The translations under genes and the position numbers were made by a program. Source: Halomonas sp. GFAJ-1 (GTDB lineage: Bacteria > Pseudomonadota > Gammaproteobacteria > Pseudomonadales > Halomonadaceae). Taken from it: DNA of 64,000 nucleotides. The notes under the pieces were generated by a model. The model was not told the origin of the DNA, did no database searches, and was given only the letters and a program-made list of their open reading frames with translations. Below, one piece after another: positions 18,738 through 26,456 of the stretch. The stretch lies in NCBI GenBank assembly GCA_002966495.1, contig CP016490.1:1984001-2048000 (forward strand), in the 5' to 3' direction. The number at the start of each line of letters is the position of its first letter. The stretch's first letter is position 1.

Positions 18738-19922
18738 ATGGTCTACGACGTCGTAGTAATTGGCGCTGGTGCCGCAGGGTTAATGTGTGCGGCCCAGGCA
18801 GGCTACGCAGGGCGGCGTGTGCTAGTGCTGGATCATGCCAAAAAAGCAGGCAAGAAAATTCTTATGTCAGGCGGCGGACGCTGCAACTTTACCAACCTTG
18901 GCACCACACCTCAGCACTTTTACGCGGAAAATCCGTATTTTTGTATTTCTGCGCTAAAGCGTTATCGACCAGAGCACTTTGTTTCTCTGGTGGAGCGCCA
19001 CGGTGTCGAGTACGTAGAAAAGGCGCCGGGGCAGCTGTTTTGTGCATCTTCTGCCAAAGAGATTGTAAGAGTACTGCTCACCGAGTGCGAATGGGCAGGT
19101 GCAGAGATTGCTCTGGGCACTCATATTACGTCCGTTGAGCAAGTCGGGGAGGGAATGCGCTTAGTTACTTCCCTAGGCCGCGTTGATGCTGGCGTGGTAG
19201 TGGTGGCGACGGGAGGGCTCTCCATTCCAACTATGGGCGCAACGGGATTTGGCTATGAACTTGCTCGGCAATTTGGTTTAGAGGTAATGCCTACCCGGCC
19301 TGGTTTGGTGCCCTTTACCTTAAGTGATACCTGGAAAGCCCGGGCTGCTGAGCTTTCAGGTATGAGCTTGCCGGCAGCGGTGAGCTGCAACGGACGCCAG
19401 TTTGTCGAGCCGATGCTATTTACCCATCGCGGGTTATCGGGGCCATCAATGCTGCAAATATCCAGCGTTTGGCAGCCCGGTGAGCCCATTGAAATTAATC
19501 TGTTGCCAGATGAAGACGCAGCAGCATCCCTACGAGATGCCCGGGCGGCGACGCCGAAACGGCAGCTCTCCACATGGCTGGGGGAGCGTTTTCCTAAACG
19601 ATTTGCCCAGGCGCTGCTTGAGTGGATGCCCGAAAATGACCCGACTCGCCCCTTGGCTCACTATAGCAACGATGCTCTAGACTGCTGGGCAGAACGGCTA
19701 AATCGCTGGCAGCTCAAGCCCGCAGGTACGGAAGGGTGGAGGACGGCTGAAGTGACCATGGGGGGCGTCAATACTGAGGCGATCTCTTCAAAAACCTTTG
19801 AAGTAAAACACCTACCGCAACTGCGTTTTATTGGAGAAGTGCTGGACGTTACCGGCGAGCTTGGGGGGTACAACTTCCAGTGGGCATGGGCAAGTGGAGT
19901 GGCCTGCGGAGAGTCGTGTTGA
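18738..19922 (+). CDS. Flavoprotein, HI0933/YhiN family
   Basis: Predicted FAD- and NAD(P)-dependent oxidoreductase of the HI0933 (YhiN) family, 394 residues. The N-terminal VVIGAGAAGLMCAAQAGYAG binds FAD, and KAGKKILMSGGGRCNFTN is the family signature. The C-terminal TGELGGYNFQWAWASG is also characteristic. Start 18738 is supported by GGGAG about 9 bases upstream and by the position of the dinucleotide fold. The physiological substrate of the family is not firmly known. Confidence 0.88.
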   Translation: MVYDVVVIGAGAAGLMCAAQAGYAGRRVLVLDHAKKAGKKILMSGGGRCNFTNLGTTPQHFYAENPYFCISALKRYRPEHFVSLVERHGVEYVEKAPGQLFCASSAKEIVRVLLTECEWAGAEIALGTHITSVEQVGEGMRLVTSLGRVDAGVVVVATGGLSIPTMGATGFGYELARQFGLEVMPTRPGLVPFTLSDTWKARAAELSGMSLPAAVSCNGRQFVEPMLFTHRGLSGPSMLQISSVWQPGEPIEINLLPDEDAAASLRDARAATPKRQLSTWLGERFPKRFAQALLEWMPENDPTRPLAHYSNDALDCWAERLNRWQLKPAGTEGWRTAEVTMGGVNTEAISSKTFEVKHLPQLRFIGEVLDVTGELGGYNFQWAWASGVACGESC

Positions 19923-19947
19923 TTCTTGGATGAAAAAGCCCTAAGCA

Positions 19948-20003
19948 AAAACGATGAAGGCCGCATCGGTTGGATAACCTTTGATGCGGCCTTCATCGTT
20001 TTC
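19948..20003. terminator. Bidirectional terminator, 20-bp perfect stem with nested loop
   Basis: AAAACGATGAAGGCCGCATC is repeated inverted at 19983-20002. The 15-base loop contains its own GGTT/AACC pair. It separates the convergent flavoprotein gene and the yqjK-like gene. Confidence 0.8.
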
Positions 20004-20032
20004 AAGCCATGGGTGGCATTTAAAGTCTTTGT

Positions 20033-20329
20033 TTAAGAGGCCGCTTTCGCCAGCAGCTTAAACTTACGGAACAACATATAGCCTGCCAATGCTTTGCGGC
20101 CTGCTGCCATCATCCCGCCAGGGTGGCGTATCAGTCGAAATGCCACTATGCCGCCAGCAGCGTATAGGGGTAGTTTTAAGCTGTTCCAGTGCTTATCCAG
20201 CGGGGCAGTCGCCCGCAGTAAGTAATCACTATTGACCAGCATGTCCACGCGTTGCTGCTCTAGATCTGCAAGCAGAGCCGCTTTTCGCTCAGCACGGGTA
20301 AGTGGCTTATCGACGGTGGGTGATGTCAT
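20033..20329 (-). CDS. YqjK-like small membrane-associated protein
   Basis: A 98-residue protein with a charged N-terminal helix (LTRAERKAALLADLEQQRVD), a hydrophobic stretch (YAAGGIVAFRLI) and a basic C-terminus. It resembles the YqjK partner of yqjD-yqjE sets. The start at 20329 has GGAGG 9 bases upstream; an ATG at 20335 is too close to that site. It overlaps the holin-like gene by 23 bases. Function unknown; the set may modify the inner membrane in stationary or stress conditions. Confidence 0.65.
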   Translation of the reverse strand: MTSPTVDKPLTRAERKAALLADLEQQRVDMLVNSDYLLRATAPLDKHWNSLKLPLYAAGGIVAFRLIRHPGGMMAAGRKALAGYMLFRKFKLLAKAAS

Positions 20330-20708
20330 CTTCATTTGCCTCCAACAGCGCACGGTCAGCGGCTAGCTGTTTTAGTGTCTCTTTCAACAGCGTATGTCGT
20401 TTAGCTTGGCGAAGCGCAATAACCGCCAACAGCAAGCTTGAGGCGATTAGCACAAAGGCGCTTACGCTGATAGCCGTAAGGCGATACGTGTCCCAAAAAA
20501 GCACGACCACAAGCGCCGTTAACGTTGCCACACCTAGAAGCAGTAGCAAAAGGCTTGCACCCGCTAATAACAGCAGCGTGAGTAAACGTGCGCGCTCCTC
20601 TTCCAGTTCCAACACCGCCAAACGCAGGCGGGTTTCACCATTCGCTATTAGTGAATTCAGCAGGCGTTTAGCGGCAGAGAATACGCGTTGGGTTGGCCCC
20701 AAAGCCAT
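20307..20708 (-). CDS. Phage holin family / YqjE-like inner-membrane protein
   Basis: A 133-residue protein with two hydrophobic hairpin segments (TLLLLAGASLLLLLLGVAT and AISVSAFVLIASSLLLAVIA) flanked by charged helices, the layout of the YqjE (putative Actinobacterial holin-X/holin superfamily III) family. It lies between the YqjD-like and YqjK-like genes in the E. coli yqjDEK order. No phage genes are near, so a membrane role, not lysis, is likely. Confidence 0.75.
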   Translation of the reverse strand: MALGPTQRVFSAAKRLLNSLIANGETRLRLAVLELEEERARLLTLLLLAGASLLLLLLGVATLTALVVVLFWDTYRLTAISVSAFVLIASSLLLAVIALRQAKRHTLLKETLKQLAADRALLEANEDDITHRR

Positions 20709-21040
20709 TAGCGACGACCGAGCAGCATACCCACGATTAGGCCTGCAGCAGCGCCGATACCGATGCTGGTCCAGGGGTTGTCGTGAACGTAACGGTCGCA
20801 GCAGTCCACTTGATGAGAGAGGGACTCGCGGGTTTCGTCATAAATGCGCTCGCCTTTTGCTTCAAGCCGTGAGCGGGTATCTTTCAGGCGTCGCTCGGCG
20901 CGCTCACGAAGATCGCGCATTTCGCCGCTAGCATCCTTTGAAGTGGCATTAACCAGCTCTTCAACGGTTTCGCTGAGATAACGCAGATCTTCTTTAAGCT
21001 GATCAGCGCGAGCAGAGGAGTCAGTATTACGTTTAGCCAT
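20708..21040 (-). CDS. YqjD/ElaB-family (DUF883) inner-membrane protein
   Basis: A 110-residue DUF883 protein with a long amphipathic coiled-coil region and a C-terminal tail-anchor containing the glycine-rich SIGIGAAAGLIVGMLLGRR. In E. coli YqjD and ElaB are tail-anchored proteins that bind stationary-phase ribosomes; this role is inferred here. The ATG at 21040 has AGGAAG before it; an upstream in-frame start at 21106 is not supported. First gene of the three-gene set. Confidence 0.82.
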   Translation of the reverse strand: MAKRNTDSSARADQLKEDLRYLSETVEELVNATSKDASGEMRDLRERAERRLKDTRSRLEAKGERIYDETRESLSHQVDCCDRYVHDNPWTSIGIGAAAGLIVGMLLGRR

Positions 21041-21116
21041 GATGTCTTCCTTTGACGAAGTGATAAGTGACGACTTCAAGCATAGCAGCCGACGCCGAGT
21101 AGACAACCCCTAAACC

Positions 21117-22148
21117 TTAACGGTTCAGTCCGGTAGCGCTGAACAGAGGATTTAAACTGAAACCGAGGCTGATTCGGTGTATTCGGTTATCGTAATCAAT
21201 CATGCTCTCGCCATAGCCGTAATAGTACTGCAGATGGGCTCGGACACTATTGAACGCAGGCCAGCTGTAATCGACTTGAGTGCCATAATTGCCTGCACTT
21301 GGGTTGCCACGTACAAAGCCTGCTACTTCATGGTTATTATTCAGGCGTTTAGCTAAGCGTACGTCACCATATCCCATAAAACGATGAATATCAGGATTGT
21401 CGTCGCTGTTATCCGACTCAGGTATGCGCCAGTGCGGAACTAATGCAAGCGCCCAGTCGCCACGCTGAAAGGTGCTTTCCAAATACACCCGGTTCCAACT
21501 GCGGGACAGCGGGTCTGAACGGCCATTAGACTGGTGATTGAAGGAGAATCGGTTACGAGTATTCACCCAACCAAAGGCACGCCATGCATTATCAAAATCG
21601 ATGAAGATTTCCGGTTCATAGTTGGTTTCCCTAAACGGGGAGGAGGCATCGGTATTATACGCCTGCCACCAGCTACGTTGCGTATAGCCAAAGTAGATAT
21701 CGCCAACATCGCCAAAAACGTCTTCTGCAAGATTAAATTTGGCGCTGAATTGAAATTTCACTTCGGCACTATCCGCAGAGCTATCTTCGGTAACATTGCG
21801 AAAGTTCTCGGCGTTTTGCTTGGTGTTGTAGCTTACTGGGAATAAATAGTTGAGGCGGTGTGTGGTGATCGCAAAGGGGTTGCGTGAGGACTCCTGCTCC
21901 AATTGGCGGCGGTCGCTAAGATCCTCAAGCGCTACTTCTTCAGGAAGCAACTCCACCGGTAAGCCCATCGCCGCCTCTTCGGGAGCGTCAATTTGTTGCA
22001 GCTGTTGGCGGAGATGATAAAGCTCAGTATTTAACGCACGAATACGCGCTTCGACATCTTCGCGGGACTCCGCTAGCGCACTGGTCGTGAACGTTTGTGC
22101 GCCTAAAAGTGCCATAACGCCGGTACATAATAATTTTCGGATGACCAT
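21117..22148 (-). CDS. pldA: Outer-membrane phospholipase A1
   Basis: Outer-membrane beta-barrel phospholipase (OMPLA) that clears misplaced phospholipids from the outer leaflet. The catalytic HxSNG motif is present as FNHQSNGRSDPLSRSWNR. A signal peptide (VIRKLLCTGVMALLGAQ...) ends near SALAES. It is followed by a coiled-coil-like stretch (REDVEARIRALNTELYHLRQ) that is longer than the usual N-terminus; the barrel starts around residue 90. ATG at 22148 is chosen over an upstream TTG. Length 343. Confidence 0.92.
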   Translation of the reverse strand: MVIRKLLCTGVMALLGAQTFTTSALAESREDVEARIRALNTELYHLRQQLQQIDAPEEAAMGLPVELLPEEVALEDLSDRRQLEQESSRNPFAITTHRLNYLFPVSYNTKQNAENFRNVTEDSSADSAEVKFQFSAKFNLAEDVFGDVGDIYFGYTQRSWWQAYNTDASSPFRETNYEPEIFIDFDNAWRAFGWVNTRNRFSFNHQSNGRSDPLSRSWNRVYLESTFQRGDWALALVPHWRIPESDNSDDNPDIHRFMGYGDVRLAKRLNNNHEVAGFVRGNPSAGNYGTQVDYSWPAFNSVRAHLQYYYGYGESMIDYDNRIHRISLGFSLNPLFSATGLNR

Positions 22149-22293
22149 CAAGGTGGCTCGCAAATAGAGAAAAGCAGTTGTCAGGCTTGTTTTTATACAG
22201 GCTGCGGGTCTAAGTCAACTACTCTAGATTGCGCTGGGGGAAAGAACGTCTGACAATGGCGCTGTTTCTCGTAGTCGCGGGATTTCGGTGTCG

Positions 22294-25200
22294 ATGAGGC
22301 ATATAAGCGTGGTGAAATTCGCGGTAAAGATGGTTATAAAAACCGTTTGGGCATTAACGTTTATTATGGGTATCGGTGTCACTGCCGTATACGCGAATAT
22401 TCCCAGCGGGGTGCCGCCCAAGGAGCAACTTTCTGAGCGTTTGGCCGACTTGGTGGCTCAGGAAAGCGAGTTAAACGCTCAGCAGCTTAGAGACAAAGAA
22501 GCCTTAGAGGCCGCGCTTCAGACCTATGAGCGCTTGAGCGCTGTTGATGAGCGTCTTAACGCCCTTGAGCAACGTATTGCGCAAGCGCCGGAGTTATTAC
22601 TACGTTTAGAGCGAGAGTTAAACGAAGCAGAAGAGGAGAGCCTGCAGCTCTCGGTAGATAATCTAAGTGATATGCCGCTTGAAGCGCTGGAGGCTCAGCA
22701 GGCGCAGTCCGTGGTAGAGCTGCAGCAGTTGGAGAGCCAACTGGCTGATGTCAATTCCCAGCTGCTTGCCGCCCAAACGCTACCAGAACGTGCCCAACAA
22801 TCAATTTCCGACGCATTGCAGCGCGCTGAGACCTTACGACGCGACTACGACGAACGGGAATCATTGCTTGAAGGTCGGCAGCTTTCCGCTCAGAACGATC
22901 CGCAGCTGATTCAGCTGCGCCTTGAGCGGGCTCTGGCAGAGCGCGAAGTAAACTTAAATCAGCGCGAGCTAAGTGCTAACAGTCGATTACGCGAGCTAGC
23001 CCAGCAGCGCCGTGATTTGCTGTCGTTGCAAATAGAGCATCAAGAGCAGCAGCTCAACTTGCTACGAGGCGTGATTGATCGCCAGCGGCGCCTGCAGTCT
23101 GAGCAGGCGATTGCCGATGCCGCCCGAGACGACCCGCTGATTGCTGAAGGTCACCCTGTGGTGCTGCGCGCCCAGCAAATTAACCAAGAGCTGAGTCTTG
23201 AACTCCTGCGTGCTACCGATCGCGCCAACGGCATAGTGCGAGAAAATATTGAAGCCCATCGACAGCTAGACCAAGTGCGTCAACTGCAGCGCAGCCTAAA
23301 TGAACAGCTAGATGCGATTCGCGGCAGCCAACTGCTCTCACGCATCCTTCGCGAGCAGCGTCAGTCGTTGCCGACTATCGCTCCCCGGCGCGATTTACAG
23401 GACGAAATTGCAGACCTGCGCCTAAAGCAGTTTGATTTAATCCGCCAACGTGACCAGCTACGCCAAGGCGAGCGCCTAGCCACCCAGCGGCTGCAAGAAG
23501 CGGGGGTCGAGGTTACACCGGGCTTGGTTAACTCCCTCTCACGGCTGTATCAATCCCGTCGCGAGCTGGTAGAACAGCTTGAACAGTCTTATGGCAGCTT
23601 GTTAAGTGCCGCCATCGAATTGCAGCTCAATCAGCAGCAGTTACTAATGACCACGCGTAGCTTACGCGCCACGATTGATGAGCAGTTGTTCTGGGTCGCC
23701 AATAGCCGCCCGTTAGATTTGAATTGGCTGCGTCAGTTGCCTAACAATGTCCGTGCTGAATGGCGGGAGGGCGAATGGCGCGCTATTTTGCCGAACCGGT
23801 GGGAGGGGCTTTCTTGGCAAATGCTTGGCGGAGCGCCGCTGGTGTTGATTGGCCTGCTACTCGTCGGCTTGCGTCGTCGCATTAAAACCCGACTAGCGCT
23901 TATCCACTCGCAAATTGGGCGATTAAAAAGCGATACCCAGCTCCATACGCCTAAAGCGGTGCTGCTCAATGCCTTGCTGGCCATCCCTGGCCCTCTGGCG
24001 TTAGCGGGCATCGGCGTTGGGCTGCAGGCGGGGCAAGGCGCGTTGGCAAATAGTGTGGCGCCAGCGCTGTTGCAGCTAGGCTTAAGCTGGGGCGTAGTAG
24101 CTCTTGGGCGTAGATTGCTCATACCTGACGGAGTAGCCGAGCGGCACTTTACCTGGTCTCCCGGCTATAACGCACGGCTGCGTAAGTTGCTTGGCGGATT
24201 AGGTGTTGCGCTGGCCCCTGTGGTGGCTATTGCCGCCATGTCAGAACAGATGGAAACACCCCTGGCGCTGCGACCAGTGGCCATGGGGTTATTCTCTATG
24301 GGGCTACTCGCCATGAGCTGGTGGCTGGGGCAATTGATCTTATCCCATGTACCATTTTTTGGCGTAAGGCTCTTTCGTTTGATACTCGGGTTAACGATGG
24401 CCTCGGTGCCGCTAATGCTGCTGGGCTTAGTCGCCTGGGGGTACGAGTATACTGCGCTGCGCCTAGTCGGGCGCTTTGCCAGTACGCTCTACCTCTTAGG
24501 GCTATGGGTAGTGGTTGAAGCTACCGTCGTGCGTAGCTTGGCAGTGGCGGCGCGCAGGCTTGCGTATCGTCGCGCGTTGGCCCGGCGCCGCGCCATGGTG
24601 CAAGAAGGTGCTGAAGGCGGGCTGGAGGTTGTGGAGGAGCCGCCGCTGGATATGGAGAAGATCAATACCCAGTCGCTGCGGCTCTCTAAACTTATCTTGT
24701 TAATTGGGTTCAGCGCGCTGCTGTATTTGGTGTGGGCGGATCTGCTCACGGTGTTGGGCTATCTAGATCACGTAGCGCTATGGGATGCCCAGGAGGGCGA
24801 CTTAGTTGGCGATACGCTATCGATTTCGGATGTGTTCGCCGCGCTGCTTGTTATTGCGCTAACGTTTATTATGGCTAGTAACCTACCTGGCTTGCTAGAA
24901 GTGATGGTGCTTTCGCGCCTAGCGCTCAAGCAGGGCAGTGCCTATGCGATTAGCTCGCTGCTTTCCTACACCATCGTCGGTACGGGGGTCGTGATGGCCC
25001 TGGCCACGCTGGGCGTTTCCTGGGATAAGTTGCAGTGGCTGGTGGCGGCGCTGAGTGTCGGCTTGGGCTTTGGTTTGCAGGAGATCTTTGCCAACTTTAT
25101 TTCCGGCCTGATTATCCTGTTTGAGCGCCCCATACGGATTGGTGACACGATTACCATTGGCAACCTTCATGGCACCGTTAGCCGAATACGCATTCGTGCC

Positions 25201-25650
25201 ACTACGGTCACCGACTTTGATCGCAAAGAGATTATTATTCCTAATAAAACCTTTGTCACCGATCAGCTTATCAACTGGTCGCTGTCGGATAACGTTACCC
25301 GCGTGGTACTCACTTATGGTGTCTCCCACGGGTCTGACTTGCCGTTAGTACATCAATTGCTGCGCCAAGCCGCCGATGAGAACGAGCGAGTACTAACAGA
25401 CCCGGAGCCCCAAGTGTTCTGCCTAAGCTATGGGCAGCACAGTATGAACTTTGAACTGCGTATCTTTGTTAATGACTTGGTTGACCGGCTGTTTGCCGCC
25501 GATGAGGTTAACTGCCGGGTGGATGAGCTATTTCGGGAAGCGGGCGTGCGGATAGCCTTTGAGCAGATGGATGTGTGGCTGCACCCCGATGATGGGAAGA
25601 CCATCAAAGTGCAGTCCGCCAAGCGGCTACCGCCCGCTAACTTAAGCTAA
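22294..25650 (+). CDS. mscK: Large mechanosensitive channel, MscK (KefA) type
   Basis: About 1118 residues. A signal-like N-terminus is followed by a glutamine- and leucine-rich coiled-coil periplasmic region (about 30-480), a set of inner-membrane helices (about 510-900) and an MscS core. The MscS pore helix is in VGLGFGLQEIFANFISGLIIL, followed by the beta domain FERPIRIGDTITIGNLHGTVS. This is the MscK/MscM layout of channels that release solutes on hypo-osmotic shock, fitting a halophile. Start uncertain among ATG 22294, GTG 22288 and ATG 22330. Confidence 0.92.
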   Translation: MRHISVVKFAVKMVIKTVWALTFIMGIGVTAVYANIPSGVPPKEQLSERLADLVAQESELNAQQLRDKEALEAALQTYERLSAVDERLNALEQRIAQAPELLLRLERELNEAEEESLQLSVDNLSDMPLEALEAQQAQSVVELQQLESQLADVNSQLLAAQTLPERAQQSISDALQRAETLRRDYDERESLLEGRQLSAQNDPQLIQLRLERALAEREVNLNQRELSANSRLRELAQQRRDLLSLQIEHQEQQLNLLRGVIDRQRRLQSEQAIADAARDDPLIAEGHPVVLRAQQINQELSLELLRATDRANGIVRENIEAHRQLDQVRQLQRSLNEQLDAIRGSQLLSRILREQRQSLPTIAPRRDLQDEIADLRLKQFDLIRQRDQLRQGERLATQRLQEAGVEVTPGLVNSLSRLYQSRRELVEQLEQSYGSLLSAAIELQLNQQQLLMTTRSLRATIDEQLFWVANSRPLDLNWLRQLPNNVRAEWREGEWRAILPNRWEGLSWQMLGGAPLVLIGLLLVGLRRRIKTRLALIHSQIGRLKSDTQLHTPKAVLLNALLAIPGPLALAGIGVGLQAGQGALANSVAPALLQLGLSWGVVALGRRLLIPDGVAERHFTWSPGYNARLRKLLGGLGVALAPVVAIAAMSEQMETPLALRPVAMGLFSMGLLAMSWWLGQLILSHVPFFGVRLFRLILGLTMASVPLMLLGLVAWGYEYTALRLVGRFASTLYLLGLWVVVEATVVRSLAVAARRLAYRRALARRRAMVQEGAEGGLEVVEEPPLDMEKINTQSLRLSKLILLIGFSALLYLVWADLLTVLGYLDHVALWDAQEGDLVGDTLSISDVFAALLVIALTFIMASNLPGLLEVMVLSRLALKQGSAYAISSLLSYTIVGTGVVMALATLGVSWDKLQWLVAALSVGLGFGLQEIFANFISGLIILFERPIRIGDTITIGNLHGTVSRIRIRATTVTDFDRKEIIIPNKTFVTDQLINWSLSDNVTRVVLTYGVSHGSDLPLVHQLLRQAADENERVLTDPEPQVFCLSYGQHSMNFELRIFVNDLVDRLFAADEVNCRVDELFREAGVRIAFEQMDVWLHPDDGKTIKVQSAKRLPPANLS

Positions 25651-25674
25651 TTAATCTCAAACTCAATACGTTGA

Positions 25675-26427
25675 CTATCGCTTACTGGCGAACAGTAAAA
25701 ACTCCCGATTACCGTCACTGCCGGTAATCGGGCTCTCTTGCCAATGGCTAACATGCAGCCCGCACTGTTCACAGGCGCCACGAATTTTCTGCTCTACCTC
25801 GGCATAGCGGCTGCGGTTGCGCACCACGCCGCGTTTATCTAACGCGCCGGGCTCCAGCTCAAACTGTGGCTTTACCAGCGAGAGAAGCTGGCCTGCCTGG
25901 GGCAGCAGTGCAGCAATCTCGGGTAAGATAAGGGTTTGCGAGATAAACGAGACATCCATGACGGCAAGGTCAATGGGGTGCTCTGTGAGCGCCTGCAGAA
26001 GGGCTTTCGAGGTGCTCATTTGGCGGGCGTTTAAACCTTCCAGGCAAGCTACCCTTGGGTCGGCACGCAGCGTGTCTGCCAACTGGCCGTGGCCCACCTC
26101 AACGCCCACTACATGCTGGGCACCAAACGACAACGCGCAGTCGGTAAAGCCGCCCGTGGACTGGCCAATATCCAGCACGCCTCGCCCATCCAGGCGCATC
26201 TCAAGTGCCTTAAGGATACCTTCCAGCTTTAAACCCGCCCGGGAAACATAGCGCTCCTCCGGATCATCTTCTACCTGTAACGGGATATCGGCGGGCCACT
26301 TTTCCGAAGGTTTGATAAGCGCGCGCCCATCGGCAAGGTGAACGCGTCCATTACGGATCAGCCGTTGGGCGCGGGTACGTGAGTTGGCCAGCCCTTGGCT
26401 GACCAACAATTGATCGAGTCGAATCAT
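25675..26427 (-). CDS. tlyA: TlyA family rRNA 2'-O-methyltransferase / S4-domain protein
   Basis: A 250-residue protein with an N-terminal S4 RNA-binding domain (RLDQLLVSQGLANSRTRAQR) and a FtsJ-like methyltransferase domain. The catalytic K-D-K-E tetrad can be placed at SRAGLKL, MDVSFIS, VKPQFE and NREFLLF. The SAM motif reads DIGQSTGGFTD where A or S is usual instead of Q. TlyA methylates 16S and 23S rRNA in some bacteria and is linked to capreomycin sensitivity; that is family knowledge. It follows the 680-residue gene after 29 bases. Confidence 0.9.
   Translation of the reverse strand: MIRLDQLLVSQGLANSRTRAQRLIRNGRVHLADGRALIKPSEKWPADIPLQVEDDPEERYVSRAGLKLEGILKALEMRLDGRGVLDIGQSTGGFTDCALSFGAQHVVGVEVGHGQLADTLRADPRVACLEGLNARQMSTSKALLQALTEHPIDLAVMDVSFISQTLILPEIAALLPQAGQLLSLVKPQFELEPGALDKRGVVRNRSRYAEVEQKIRGACEQCGLHVSHWQESPITGSDGNREFLLFASKR
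25697..25732 (-). terminator. Terminator-like hairpin inside the tlyA 3' end
   Basis: A perfect 11-bp inverted repeat CCCGATTACCG / CGGTAATCGGG with a 7-base loop is followed on the minus strand by AGTTTTTAC. It lies within the last about 20 codons of tlyA (around ITGSDGNREF). It may end minus-strand transcripts or protect the mRNA end; in the plus direction no T tract follows. Confidence 0.45.
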
Positions 26428-26456
26428 GGGGTCTATGGGGTTATTAATGGCAGCTA

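Noticed and set aside
20307..20708. Holin-like protein as evidence of a prophage
   Set aside because: No integrase, capsid or lysis genes are near, and the flanking genes match the yqjDEK set of envelope proteins.
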